Assembly (NCBI GenBank): GCA_903929885.1
Contig: CAIYWI010000103.1
Location: 1 to 64,000, forward strand
Direction: 5' to 3'
Length of the DNA stretch: 64,000 nt
From: an uncultured Phycisphaerales bacterium
GTDB lineage: Bacteria > Planctomycetota > Phycisphaerae > Phycisphaerales > UBA1924
Of this stretch, positions 1-11,400 are shown piece by piece. A program made the translations under genes and the position numbers. Below the pieces are notes generated by a model that made no database searches, was not told the DNA's origin, and saw only the letters and a list, made by a program, of their open reading frames with translations. Position 1 is the first letter of the stretch. Every line of letters starts with the position of its first letter.

Positions 1-3000
1 CCCTCGCCGTCGCCCGCGCGGTGGTGCACCCAGCGCTCTCGCACCCACGCCCGCACCGTGGCATCATCAGCGGGCCCCGCCTCTCGCCGCACCACCGCGA
101 CGATCCGCCACAACGGGTCGTGCACGTACAGGTCCGTCACGTCGTTGTCGAGGGTGCTGTCGGCCGGATCGGTGCCGTCGATGAAGCCCCGGTTGTACGT
201 GGCGCTCGCCAGCCGCCCCGCCGCGTCGTGGGCGAACCTCGCGAGGGGCACGTCAGCCCGGCCGTCGGCCGCCCGCGTGTACGCCCCCGTCAATCGCCCG
301 GCGTGGTCGTACTGGAAGATGCGCCCCGGCGTGCCATCGGCCTTGGTCACGCACCCTTCGTCGCGCAGGTGGCCCCGAGCGTCGTACCGCGGCGTCTGCA
401 CCACCGTCACGCCCCCACGCGCCGTCACCTTCGACATCGCCTGATTGGCCGTCGTGTACGACGTGCGAGTCGACTCCACCTGCGTGAAGGTCCGCCCCCG
501 GTCCTGCGACCGCAGCTCGCGCCGAGACGTGATGTTCGTCGCCGCGATCGAATACTGCGTGATCCGGTGCAGGTCCGGCGGCTCCACGTTCGTCGATCTC
601 GCCCGCCCCGCGTCCCACCCGCGCGTGGTCTCCAGGAGCCCCGCGCAGACCGTCTCCTCCCGCTTGCTCTCCCGCGGCTCGTAGTGGTCCTCCGTGTAGA
701 TCGAGCACGCACACACCTCCGCCGGCGGCGGATCCATCACCCGCTGGTCGAAGGGCGCACTCGCCTCGTCCTCCGTCACCGGCCCGCAGTTCGCGCCCGC
801 GCACACCTCATGCCACCGATCCACCGTGGGCTCCCCGAACTGGTTCAGCCCCGTGTGGTGCCCGGCCTCTGGCGCGGGGATCACCGCCATGCCCATCCCC
901 CGGAACTGCTCGCGTTCATACCCCGCCTGCGGCAGCCCCACCTCCTCCGGCCACGCGATTCCTTGATTGACATACTCGGCGATCGCGCGAGGCACGCCCC
1001 CCGACCCCACGCTGCGACCGTCGTCGGGGAAGGCGATCATGCCCACCGCCCCCGTGTACGCGCCCAACCCTCGCGCCAGCCCCGCCTCGCGCCGCTCGTC
1101 GAGCCCGATGGTCACGTCCGGCACCCCGCGAGGCGATCCCGGCATCGTCACGCCCTCGAGCCGCCCGCCCCGCCAGACCGGGCCGTCGCCCATCGCCAAC
1201 CCATCCACCCACGAGCGATGGAACTGCATGCCCAGTGTCGCCTCGAGTTCCGCCGTCAACGAGGGCCTCGTCGGACCCGCGCCGCCCGCCATGCTCGGCA
1301 GCACGCCCGTCGCCGCCACGTTCCCCCATGCATCACGCTCCCACGTCACGCGCGACGTCACGCGACCGTCGCGAGCGACCATTTGCTGCGCCGTCACCAA
1401 CCCCACGTCGTCGAGGATCGTCTCGATCGACGCGATGCCCCCGTCCACTGCTGGCAGGCCCGTGGCGTCGGGTCGCTCGTCGATCGCCAGCCGCACGCGA
1501 CGCTCCCGCCCGGCTTCGTCGCGTTCGATGATCGACGCGACCCTTGCGCCGTCGCGACGTGCCGTGACCTCGCCCATCAGGTTGTGTCGCAGTTCAAGCA
1601 CATCGCCGGCACGCGGCGCATGCTCGCCGGGCATCATGCTTCCCGGCAAGATGATCCGCTTGGGCAACCGGTTGTCGTTCATCGGGTCACCGTCGCACAC
1701 CGTCCCCGCGCAGATCACCTCGCGAGGTTCAGTCGACGTGTCCGGGTACTCGATCCGCAGCGACTCGCCCGCGTCGAGCATGCCCTCCTCGCCCTCGCGT
1801 GGCGTGGCGCACACGCTCCCGGCGCAGATCACGACCGGACGCCCGCGGTCGTACTGATAGTCCGTCTGGTCGCCCAGCCCGTCCGTGCGCGACGGCATCG
1901 TCGTCGCCGGTGACAAGGGCACCTCGCACGGGCCCGCGCTGGGCGCAGGCGTCATGCCCCCCAGCGACGTGCGCTCCGAGGTCACGCGTCCGGCATCGTC
2001 GAGCGTGGTGCGAGTGGTGTCGCCCCGGTGGTTCTCCGTCGCGAACGCCTCGCCGAGGTGGTTGAAAGAGGCAAAGTCGCCTCGTGCCGCGTACGGAGCA
2101 ATCGGACTGCGGAAGACGCCCCCCGAAAAGCTCGGGGGCATCGCCACGCCCGGCGCCACCAGCATCAACGCGTGCGCCGGCGCTCCTGCCAGCCGCGGAT
2201 CACCCAACTGCAGCGAGGCCGTGGTGCGGCCCAGCGCGTCGTGTGCGTTCACGCGAACGTCGGCGAGCATGCCGCAGGCCGCGTCGAGGTTCACCGCGAC
2301 CGAGCCGTCATCTGGCAGTCCGAAGAGGTCGTAGCGACGTCCGGGGTCGCAGCCCCCCTCGAACGCGCCCGGTGCCCTTCGCAGAGAGGCCGACGCGCGG
2401 ACGCGGCCCGTGACCGGATCCCTCGCCGTCAGCGACATCGCCAGCACCACGTCGTCGGGCTGGAGCGACAAGGCGTGCTCGTACGGGTAGACCCCCTCGC
2501 CCAGCCGCGGTACCAAGCACGTCCACGACGCCGCCATGCCGCAGCCGCACGCGTCGTCGTAGGCGAACTTCCGCGTGCGTGTCCCGTGACGCATCGCCAC
2601 TCGCCCCTGCGGGTCGTACCACCACTGCGTGACCAGCGTTTGCGTCGGAGGATTGCTGTCGGCCAGCCCCGATCCAGCGATGGTGTCGCGTCGGAAGCGT
2701 TGGCCCATGGCGTCGAAGCGGTCGATCCTCGCGCCCAGAAGCGACGCGTGCGGGGCGCCCGGCACGGCACCATCGTCGAGCATCGCCAGGAACGACGCCC
2801 GTGTGCCTCCGTACACCGCCGCCACCACCGGGCGGCCCGCGTGGTCATGCCCCACCGCCACGTGCGGCGGCACGGGATTGGCCATCGCCTTCAGGCGTCC
2901 GAAGGGGTCGTAGCGCAGCGTCGTCACCCGCGGCGGCTGCATCGACGAGACGAAGCGTCGCAACTCCGTCAGCAGTCCGTCGCCCCCCGGGCGACCTTCA

Positions 3001-5858
3001 TCGCGAATCCACTCCGTCACCAAGTGCATCGACCCGCCTTCGACGCCTCGAAACGCGCGGCGGGGACGATCAAAGGCGTCCCACTCAACGCGGTCGATCG
3101 TGCGGGTGGGATCCATGATCGTCGTCACGCGACCGAACGCGTCATGCTCGAACCGCGTGACGTCGAAGTGCAGGTCCTCCTTCCCCTCGGGTGCATCGCC
3201 CAGCGAGGCATCCGGCATGCGGTGGTAGGTCCGCGTCTCGGCGATGCGACGGCCGGAAAGATCGAACACGACCTCGCGGGCCCTGCGGATCGCCCCGTCG
3301 GCAAGCGCGGCGGAGAGACAACGCGCGGGCTCGCTCGAAGCGGGGTCGATCCACAGGCGCGGAGGAACGTTCGTCGTCGCGACCTGGTTCCACCCAGGCT
3401 CGCGGGGCCCGAAGGCAATCGACGCCTCGAAGGTCGGTGTGCCGTCGAGCCCCATGACGCTCATCGCGCCGGGGCTGGCCCACAGGCCGTCGGGCAAGCG
3501 CGTGGCGGCAACGGCCACCTCGCGGCCATCGGCCAGTCGCGTGCGAACCAGCGTGGTCGTGCGGCCTTCGGCATCGCCGACCGAGTCGAGTCGGCCCAGC
3601 GCGTCGTGGTCGAAGGTGCGGGTGCGGACGCGAGCCGAGCGATTGCCGCCAGGGAAGCCTTCGGGCACGGGCGTCAGACCCGGTTCGTCGCCGCGGGCGT
3701 CCTCGTGCACCTTGACCACGCGGCCGGTGGCTCTTGCGCCCGGTGTCGTCGCTGAAGGCGTGTCGTACTCGAGCACCGTCAGAGGACCGTGATCGTCGCC
3801 CCTCGTTCGGACATGCGTGATGCGGCCATCGCGGCTCATTGCCACCGCACTTCGGGTTGGAACGCCCGAGCCATGCTCGGTCGTCGAGACGGCCGGATGG
3901 GTGATGTCGATCCATGAGAGCACCAAGCCCGAGGCCTGCGTCGGCGATGCGTCGGAGGCAAGGTGGTACCGGTACGCGGTCTCGAGCCCGCGAGGATCGA
4001 TGACCGTGCCACGCGGGTGCGTGCGCATCGACGCCACCAACGGCCGGGCGATGCTGAAGCCGCCGGCGAAGGTCCGTCGCGGCAGGCCCGCCGCTGCATC
4101 GCCGAGATACTCGAGTTCGAGCACGGGCTCGACCGGTCCCGCGGGTCCCACGCGACGCCCCACGCGGGTCACGAAGCCCGCCCAACGCGTTGAACTCCGC
4201 TCGTCGTGACGGTCGTACAGGTGCACCGGGCCCGCACCCCACGTCCATGAGCCGCTCGCCTGGTCGAACGCAGCCACGCTCGAGGGCGAGCCCTCCATGA
4301 TGACACACCCGCGAGCGTCGCGAACCACCGGCCACACCCACGTGTCGATCGTGCCGCTGGTGGAGTGCGGCGCCGCGATGACGGTGCTCAGGGGCTGTCC
4401 GGCGTGGTCGAAGTAGTGCGTGGTGGTGCGGAGGATCGACTCGGGGCCGATGCCCTCTCCGACCACGCGTGTGACCGTGCGGGAGGCCCAGCGAGGGTCG
4501 TAACAGCCGCCAGCGGACCGTGGCGGGGCATGCTCGATGGCCACGTCGATGCGTCGCGCCGTGAGCCCGTCGGCCTCGATGCGGGCCACCGCGTCGCCCC
4601 GGTAGCCAAGCCGCACGGATGCATAGGGCGCGAGGGCGGCATCATCGGCCTCGATCAGCGTTCCCGCCCGCCTGACGCCCTCGGGTTCGACCACCATGCG
4701 GATGGCGTGGAGCGGCCCGCGGGCCAAGCCACCGATGGCGGCGGGCGACGTGCCGGTCCACGTGCGGTAGAGCGTCGTGCGGGCGAGTTCGTCCCCTTCC
4801 ACGGGCGTCCGCACGGTGACGCGGTGGAGATCGCCGGGGTTGACATCGCGGCTCGTTGCAGCGGTGCCGTAGTCGTAGTGCACCGAGGCCAGCCGCTGGC
4901 CGTCGGGGGCATCAACACGAACTTCGAGGAGCCGCGGATGGATGCCGTCGACCAGACCGTGCGTGTAGACATAGGCGCGGCCCGCCGAGTCGGTGGCGAG
5001 GGTGAGGCGACCGAGGGCGTCGTATCCCTGCGAGATCGCTCCGCCGGGGTCCGATGCCGCACCGCGGCCGCCAACGCTCGCCGAAGCGTTCGCCGCGTCG
5101 GTCACCTTCCACAGTTGCCATGCGGCGCGGTGGCCCCGCATATCGGCCTCGGGGCCGAAGAAGACCGCTTCCATGCCCAACGGGTCGTGGAAGGTGAAAA
5201 TCGAGACCTTCGCCGCCGCCGCCATGCCGGGGAGTCGCACGGGCGTGAAGGAGCGAACCACTGCGCCTGCGGTGCCGTTGACGCCTCGGAAGACATCCGT
5301 GGGCTTGCCACGCTCGTCGATCACGCGTCGGAACTCGGCGAAGCGGTCTCCCCCCAGCACGAGGCGCACGACATCGAGGTCCGTGCCCGGAACGTCCTCG
5401 AACGAGGCCTGCACCTGCGCATCGTGATGCCACCCGGGTCCGTGCACGGAGCCGGGCTCGGCCGCGAGTCGACGCGACGATCGAGCGACAGGCCACGACG
5501 GACCGTGGCAGGGCAGGGCAAGGTCGATGGCGACGGGCGAGAACGCGAGGGTGTCGAGGCGCACGCCCGCGACGGTCGGCAGATCGCGAGCACCCGGGTC
5601 CGCCGCGTTGGCGGCAACGCCCGGGCCGTGCAGCCATTCGCCCCGCGCCGAGCCGTCGATGAACGCGACACGATCGAGCGAGGTCGAGACGACCGGCTGT
5701 GCTGGATGCCGCTGAACGTCGAGCTTGAAGGCGTGCCCGGCGACGGTGGCGCAGGACAACTCCAAGGCCTGCGCGCAGGCCCGAGCGATCGTCGCGGCAC
5801 ACAGCCATGCGACCACCGCCAAGGCCCGGCGAACCAGGCCCATCGATGCACGAACCAT
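1..5858 (-). CDS. YD-repeat / RHS-like secreted giant protein, 3' end beyond left edge (partial, >1950 aa)
   Basis: Reverse-complement translation from ATG at 5858 gives a signal-like N-terminus (MVRASMGLVRRALAVVAWLCAATIARACA) and many YD-type motifs (YDALGRLTLATDSAGRAYVYTHG, YDHAGRLTGAYTRAADGR, FAHDAAGRLASATYNRG). No ORF in the supplied track ends in this frame, consistent with one open frame with no stop before the window edge. GGAG lies about 8 nt before the ATG. Confidence 0.88.
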   Translation of the reverse strand, partial: MVRASMGLVRRALAVVAWLCAATIARACAQALELSCATVAGHAFKLDVQRHPAQPVVSTSLDRVAFIDGSARGEWLHGPGVAANAADPGARDLPTVAGVRLDTLAFSPVAIDLALPCHGPSWPVARSSRRLAAEPGSVHGPGWHHDAQVQASFEDVPGTDLDVVRLVLGGDRFAEFRRVIDERGKPTDVFRGVNGTAGAVVRSFTPVRLPGMAAAAKVSIFTFHDPLGMEAVFFGPEADMRGHRAAWQLWKVTDAANASASVGGRGAASDPGGAISQGYDALGRLTLATDSAGRAYVYTHGLVDGIHPRLLEVRVDAPDGQRLASVHYDYGTAATSRDVNPGDLHRVTVRTPVEGDELARTTLYRTWTGTSPAAIGGLARGPLHAIRMVVEPEGVRRAGTLIEADDAALAPYASVRLGYRGDAVARIEADGLTARRIDVAIEHAPPRSAGGCYDPRWASRTVTRVVGEGIGPESILRTTTHYFDHAGQPLSTVIAAPHSTSGTIDTWVWPVVRDARGCVIMEGSPSSVAAFDQASGSWTWGAGPVHLYDRHDERSSTRWAGFVTRVGRRVGPAGPVEPVLELEYLGDAAAGLPRRTFAGGFSIARPLVASMRTHPRGTVIDPRGLETAYRYHLASDASPTQASGLVLSWIDITHPAVSTTEHGSGVPTRSAVAMSRDGRITHVRTRGDDHGPLTVLEYDTPSATTPGARATGRVVKVHEDARGDEPGLTPVPEGFPGGNRSARVRTRTFDHDALGRLDSVGDAEGRTTTLVRTRLADGREVAVAATRLPDGLWASPGAMSVMGLDGTPTFEASIAFGPREPGWNQVATTNVPPRLWIDPASSEPARCLSAALADGAIRRAREVVFDLSGRRIAETRTYHRMPDASLGDAPEGKEDLHFDVTRFEHDAFGRVTTIMDPTRTIDRVEWDAFDRPRRAFRGVEGGSMHLVTEWIRDEGRPGGDGLLTELRRFVSSMQPPRVTTLRYDPFGRLKAMANPVPPHVAVGHDHAGRPVVAAVYGGTRASFLAMLDDGAVPGAPHASLLGARIDRFDAMGQRFRRDTIAGSGLADSNPPTQTLVTQWWYDPQGRVAMRHGTRTRKFAYDDACGCGMAASWTCLVPRLGEGVYPYEHALSLQPDDVVLAMSLTARDPVTGRVRASASLRRAPGAFEGGCDPGRRYDLFGLPDDGSVAVNLDAACGMLADVRVNAHDALGRTTASLQLGDPRLAGAPAHALMLVAPGVAMPPSFSGGVFRSPIAPYAARGDFASFNHLGEAFATENHRGDTTRTTLDDAGRVTSERTSLGGMTPAPSAGPCEVPLSPATTMPSRTDGLGDQTDYQYDRGRPVVICAGSVCATPREGEEGMLDAGESLRIEYPDTSTEPREVICAGTVCDGDPMNDNRLPKRIILPGSMMPGEHAPRAGDVLELRHNLMGEVTARRDGARVASIIERDEAGRERRVRLAIDERPDATGLPAVDGGIASIETILDDVGLVTAQQMVARDGRVTSRVTWERDAWGNVAATGVLPSMAGGAGPTRPSLTAELEATLGMQFHRSWVDGLAMGDGPVWRGGRLEGVTMPGSPRGVPDVTIGLDERREAGLARGLGAYTGAVGMIAFPDDGRSVGSGGVPRAIAEYVNQGIAWPEEVGLPQAGYEREQFRGMGMAVIPAPEAGHHTGLNQFGEPTVDRWHEVCAGANCGPVTEDEASAPFDQRVMDPPPAEVCACSIYTEDHYEPRESKREETVCAGLLETTRGWDAGRARSTNVEPPDLHRITQYSIAATNITSRRELRSQDRGRTFTQVESTRTSYTTANQAMSKVTARGGVTVVQTPRYDARGHLRDEGCVTKADGTPGRIFQYDHAGRLTGAYTRAADGRADVPLARFAHDAAGRLASATYNRGFIDGTDPADSTLDNDVTDLYVHDPLWRIVAVVRREAGPADDATVRAWVRERWVHHRAGDGE

Positions 5859-6123
5859 GATGTCACTCCGCTGGCGTGTTCCCCGTTGTAATGAGATCGT
5901 TTACATTACGTTGCAGCCGCGATGCTACCGCGAGCGACGGCGGCGACGCAAGGGCTTTGCGACCGAAGGCGTGAAGATCCCGGATATACGGACCGTCACC
6001 GATCGGGAGCCTCGGGCGCCGGACCGGAGGCGAGGGAACCCGGGGGTGGCGCGACGGCGTCTCGGCGGCTATTCTCCCGCTTCATGCCGGGCGGACCGGC
6101 GACCCCTTGGAGCACCATCGACC

Positions 6124-8100
6124 ATGGCGATCGAGCAACTCACCGACGAACAGGTCCGGACGTGGACGCGCGAGCAGAAGGACCGCTGGTGGTTCGAGAA
6201 GATCTACCGGGGCGACATGCCCCAGCTCACGCTCCGATCGGCCCTGATGGGGTTCGTGCTCGGCGGCCTGCTCTCGGCCACCAACCTTTACGTCGGCGCC
6301 AAGACGGGCTGGACGCTGGGCGTGGGTCTCACGAGCGTCATCCTCGCCTTCGCGCTCTTCCGCGTCGCCTCGCGGATGGGCGTGCGTGACATGACCATCC
6401 TCGAGAACAACTGCACGCAGTCGATCGCGACGGCCGCGGGCTACATGACGGGCCCCCTGGTCTCGGGCATGGCCGCGTACATGTGGGTCGAGAACAAGCC
6501 GATGGACCTGAGCCAGATGTTCTGGTTCAACGTCGTGCTGTCGGTGCTGGGCGTGCTGGTGGCCTTCCCGATGAAGCGCCGCTTCATCAACGACGAACAG
6601 CAACCCTTCCCCGAGGGGCGTGCGGCGGGCGTGGTGCTCGACACGCTCTACACCTCGCAGGCGGCCGTGGGTCTCTTCAAGGCCAAGGCCTTGGCCTTCG
6701 CCGCCGCCATCGCCGGCTTCATCCAGTTCATCAGCGGCGAGTCGTACCAGAAGTACCTGCAGGAGAAGCTCGTGGGCCTCAAGCAGGCCAAGGTCTTCCC
6801 CCACTATCTCGACACCTGGATCTACGACCTCTTCGGCAAGAACGCGTACATCTTCGGCGTCGACCCGCGCCAGCTCGGCCTTCGGGTCTCGCTTGATCTG
6901 GCCATGTTCGGCGCGGGCGGCCTCATGGGCATCCGCGTCGCCCTCAGCATGCTCCTGGGCGTGGTCATCAACTTCATGATCGTCGTGCCGTGGATGATCA
7001 ACATCGGCGAGATCAAGCCCAAGGGGATCGACGCCGCCACCGGCGAGGCCATCTTCGGCCGGGCCCACGTCCTGAACACCTGGGCCCTCTGGTGGGGCAT
7101 CGCCCTCATGGTCACGGCCGCCATGACCGGCCTGTTCGCCAAGCCCAAGGTCATCATCTCCGCCTTCACCGCCCTCTTCACCAAGCGGGCCACCGACGCC
7201 TCGGGCGACGTGCTCCGCGACATCGAACTGCCCAACTGGGTCTCGATCGTGGGCGTTCCCATCGTGGGCGCGGTGGGCGTGTGGATGGCCCACGAATGGT
7301 TCGGCGTCTCGTGGATCTTCGGGGCCACCTCGCTTCCGATGATCATCGTGCTGACGCTGATTGCCGCCAACTCCACCGCCCTCACCGGCATCACGCCCAC
7401 CGGCTCGCTCTCGAAGATCCCGCAGTTCATGTACGGCGCGCTCGACCCCAAGCACGCGCCGACCAACCTCATGACCGGCGTGATGTGCGTCGAGGTCTCC
7501 AGCAACGCCAGCAACCTGCTGATGGACATCAAGCCCGGCTACATGCTGGGCGCCAAGCCTCGCCAGCAGGCCATCGGCCACTGCATCGGCATCTTCTCGG
7601 GCGCCTTGGCCTCGGCGCTGATCTTCTACCCCCTCTTCCTGCCCAAGTACAAGCCCGGCGACAACATCCAGGAGGCGATGGTCAACGACACCTTCGCCTT
7701 CCCTGGCGCGATGCAGTGGAAGGGCGTCAGCGACCTGGTCACCAGCATCTTCGGCGACGGCGGCTCGGGCTCGCTCCTTACCCAGTCCATCGTGACGTCC
7801 ATGATCATCGCGGCGTGCGTGGGCCTGGTGATGGAACTCGTCCGAACCTTCAGCAAGGGCAAGTTCCCCCTCTCGCCCCTGGCCATCGGCCTGGGCGTGG
7901 TGGTGCCGCCTGATTCCACCATCGCCATGGCCGCCGGCGCGGGCTTCTTCTGGCTCATGCACCGTCTGTACGGCGAGAAGAAGGAGTCGGCGATGAACAA
8001 GGTCTTCGTCGACTCCCACGAACCGGTCTGCGCCGGCATCGTCGCGGGCGCGGCGCTCGTTGGCATCGGCGACGCCTTGGTCAAGGCTTTCCTGCTCTGA
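6124..8100 (+). CDS. OPT family oligopeptide transporter
   Basis: MAIEQLTDEQVRTW...; polytopic membrane protein with OPT-like segments (NNCTQSIATAAGYMTGPLVSGMAAY, ITPTGSLSKIPQFMYGALDP). ORF track starts upstream at 5725; ATG 6124 is the plausible start. Confidence 0.88.
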   Translation: MAIEQLTDEQVRTWTREQKDRWWFEKIYRGDMPQLTLRSALMGFVLGGLLSATNLYVGAKTGWTLGVGLTSVILAFALFRVASRMGVRDMTILENNCTQSIATAAGYMTGPLVSGMAAYMWVENKPMDLSQMFWFNVVLSVLGVLVAFPMKRRFINDEQQPFPEGRAAGVVLDTLYTSQAAVGLFKAKALAFAAAIAGFIQFISGESYQKYLQEKLVGLKQAKVFPHYLDTWIYDLFGKNAYIFGVDPRQLGLRVSLDLAMFGAGGLMGIRVALSMLLGVVINFMIVVPWMINIGEIKPKGIDAATGEAIFGRAHVLNTWALWWGIALMVTAAMTGLFAKPKVIISAFTALFTKRATDASGDVLRDIELPNWVSIVGVPIVGAVGVWMAHEWFGVSWIFGATSLPMIIVLTLIAANSTALTGITPTGSLSKIPQFMYGALDPKHAPTNLMTGVMCVEVSSNASNLLMDIKPGYMLGAKPRQQAIGHCIGIFSGALASALIFYPLFLPKYKPGDNIQEAMVNDTFAFPGAMQWKGVSDLVTSIFGDGGSGSLLTQSIVTSMIIAACVGLVMELVRTFSKGKFPLSPLAIGLGVVVPPDSTIAMAAGAGFFWLMHRLYGEKKESAMNKVFVDSHEPVCAGIVAGAALVGIGDALVKAFLL

Positions 8101-8405
8101 CGTTCGGCACCAAGGGGATCAAGCCGAGCAACATTCAGACAGCATGAAGGCCCGCGATGTCGCGTGCCGTGATGCGCGGCGGCTGAGCCACCACGCGGTC
8201 CAACACCACTTGGGGCTGGACCAGTTGCCGGACGTGCAAGTCGAACGGTCGCGGCCGACGAACCGTGCACTCCGAGCCGCGCGGCCCGTGCGACTTTCTT
8301 GCACGGGTCGTGGCTGACATGCACCCGCACTTCATCGCCATCGAACGGATTCGACCAAGCCTGCCGACGGAGATGGCCTTGCGACGGCTCCCCGAGAGAG
8401 GCCGA

Positions 8406-11400
8406 TTAGCAACCGCTCTCCCATGCGTCGAAGAAGACCGACACGTCGGCTCCGTCGATGCCGCCGTCCATGTTTGCATCCGCCGTCTCCGCACCCTGCT
8501 CCCAAGCCAGCATGAACTCCTCTGCATCGGTTCCGTCGATGCCGCCGTCGAGGTTGTAGTCGCCCAAGCACGTGAAGTTGAGCGTGGCGATATCGCTTGT
8601 CATCGAACCGCACGACTTGGTCGCGACCAACTGATAATCGCCCGACTGGCTCGGGTCAGTCGAGTTGATGGTGAGCGTCGGCGTCGACACCCCGAGGTAG
8701 ATGGACGAGTTGAAGAGATTCAAGCCGTCCTTCCGCCAGCGATACGTCACCGAACCCGATGTCGCCACCGTGGCGGAGAGTTGCACTGTCGAGCGAGCAA
8801 TGTAATCGCCGCCGATGGGCTGCTGGGTGAAGACGGGGCGGCATGTCAGCATCGCAGGATTGCTCGTGACGCTCCCGCAGCGGCCCGTCACGACGCAGTC
8901 GTACGACGCCTCGTCGCCCGCGACGATCGAGGCGATCGTCAACTGCGCCGAGGTGGCGCCCGACACTCGTCCGCCGTTGACCAGAGCGGTTCCGCCCTTG
9001 CGCCACTGATACGTCACGGGCTCCCCGCTCGACACGCCGACCGAGAAGGACGCCGTCGTGCCCACGATGAGCGGAGCGGGCGATGGCTGCGTCGTGATCT
9101 CGATGCCCGAATACAACGTCAGGGTTGCTGCCGACGACGTGACCGATCCGCAGCGATTGCTGACCACGCAGTCATAGGACCCGCCGTCCGCCTGCGTCAC
9201 TGAGCCGAGCATGAAGGACGCGTCGGTGGCACCCGCCACGGCCGAACCGTTGCGGCGCCACTGGTACCGCAGCGGCGCCGCACCGGTCGCGACGACCGTG
9301 AAGGAAGCCGGTTGCCCGATGCAAGCGCCGGCGTCCATGGGCTGCGTGGCGATGCTCGGAGCCGATTCGACGGTGAGCGTCGCGGGCGAACTCGTGACCG
9401 AGCCGCACATGTTGCTCACCACGCAGTCATACACCCCCGCGAGGCCCGAAGCCGCCGACAGTTGCAGCGTTGCGGCAGTCTGGCCCACAACCGCCCCACC
9501 GTTGCGTCGCCACTGGTAGGTCAGCGGCCCGGTGCCCGAGGCGGACACCGAGAACGACACCGAAGCGCTGTCGCACGCCGTCACGGGAGACGGCGAGGTC
9601 GTGATCGTCACGGGCGTGCGCACCGTCAGCGTCGCCGTGCCGCTCGTCGCCGAGCCGCACGCGTTGGTGACGATGCAGACATAGTCGCCAGCGTCGCCTG
9701 CCTGAACCGACGCGATGGCGAGCGTCGACTCGACCTGGCCCGGGATGATCGCGCCGTTGCGCTTCCACGCGAACGTCGGCGCGGGCGAACCGCTCGCCGA
9801 CACCGAGAACTGAACCGACGAACCCAGACAGGTCGCCGTCGATGCGGGCGAAGCGACCACCACTGGCGCACTGTTGACAGTGAGCGTCGCCGATGCGGAC
9901 GTGCTCGAGCCGCACCGATTGGTGGCGATGCAGTCGTATGAACCGCCATCGCCCGCCGACGCCGACGACAGCGTGAAGGCCGAGGCCGTGGCCCCCGCGA
10001 TCGCCTGTCCGTCGCGGCGCCACTGGAACGTCACGGGTCCCGCGCCGGTCGCCTCGATGCTAAAGGTCACCGATTCGCCGGGACACGCTGCTCTTGCCAC
10101 CGGCTGGCTCGTCACCAGCGGCACCGAATCCACCGTCAACGACCCGGCCGCGCTCGTGACGCTGCCGCAGCGGTTGCCCACCACGCAGTCGTACGAGCCG
10201 GCATCAGCCGCCGAAGCCGTCGCCGTCAGCGTCGCCGCCGTCGCGCCGGCAATGGCCACGCCGTTGCGACGCCACTGATAGGTCATCGGAGTCGACCCCG
10301 AGGCCGTCACGCTGAAGGTGTACGCGGCACCGTCGCACGCCGCCGTCGAGGCGGGACCGGAGACGATCGCCACAGGCGTCGTCACCGCCAGCGCGGCCGT
10401 GGACGACGTCACTGTGGAGCACACGTTCGACACCACGCAGTCATACCCCGCGGCATCTCCCGCCCCCACCGCCGCGATGGTCAACACCGACGCCGTCTCC
10501 CCCGGAATCGGCACGCCATCGCGCCGCCACTGGAAGGTCGGTGCGGGCGACCCGGTCGCCACCACCGAGAACTCCACCGTTCCGCCCGGACACGACTCGA
10601 CGGCCATTGGCTGACTCACGATCGCCGCGGGTTGGTGGAGCGTCAAGACCGCCACGTCGCTCACCACCTGCTGGCAGGGATTGGTGGCGACACAGTCGTA
10701 CGACGCGGCATCCGCGTCGCCCGCCGAAGCGATCGTGTACGTCGCCCCGACCGCGCCGGGAATGGCCACGCCGTTGCGTCGCCACTGGAGGGTCGGCGCA
10801 GGCAGGCCCGATGCCGCCACGCTGAAGGTCACGCTCGATCCCGGACACGCCGTGGTCGCCTGGGGCATGGCGCTGAAAACCGGAGGCAGCGACACCGAGA
10901 GCGTCGCGGCTGCCGACGTCACGCTGCCGCACGGGGTGCTGACGACGCAGTCGTAGCTCCCCATGTCATCGCTGGTGATGCTCGGAATGGAGAGGACGGA
11001 TGCATTGGCCCCATCGATGGCCTCGCCGTTGCGTCGCCACTGGTACGAGAGCGTCGTGGGACCATTGGCGACCACCGTGAACGAAGCCCCGCCGCCGCCC
11101 GCGCAGGCGTAGGCGTTGACGGGCTGCGACAGGATGATGGGCAGGTCGGTGAGTTCCCAGGTGTCGTTGAACCGCGTGAGGCCGAACCCTGCCCCGCCGG
11201 TGATGACCATGCGCCGCGTGCCGGGGTCGTAGCTCATGGCGTGGGTCCAGCGGGCGGTGGGGCTGCTAGCACTGCGGGACGGATCCTGCCACGAGGTGGC
11301 TCGCCACAGCGTCTCCGCGGTCACAACACCCGACGTCCCGATGCCGCCGTAGAGGACGATGCCGTTTTGCACGTCGTCGTAGGCGGCAGTCGCGTAGTAA

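Noticed and set aside
21-1913. Long plus-strand ORFs of 500-600 aa (e.g. 21..1913, 2028..3755, 4365..5891)
   Set aside because: Arg/His/Pro-rich shadow translations opposite the coherent YD-repeat frame; no recognisable family.
6082-8019. 645-aa minus ORF opposite the OPT transporter
   Set aside because: His/Asp/Glu/Gly-rich antisense shadow with no domain-like sequence.
8101-8405. Possible gene or remnant in the OPT / giant-protein convergent gap
   Set aside because: Several short frames are open but none has a recognisable family, RBS or consistent start; could be decayed sequence.
8815-11144. Regular spacing of similar segments reminiscent of a repeat array / CRISPR
   Set aside because: Period is ~250-260 bp and in frame; explained by tandem Ig-like domains, not CRISPR.
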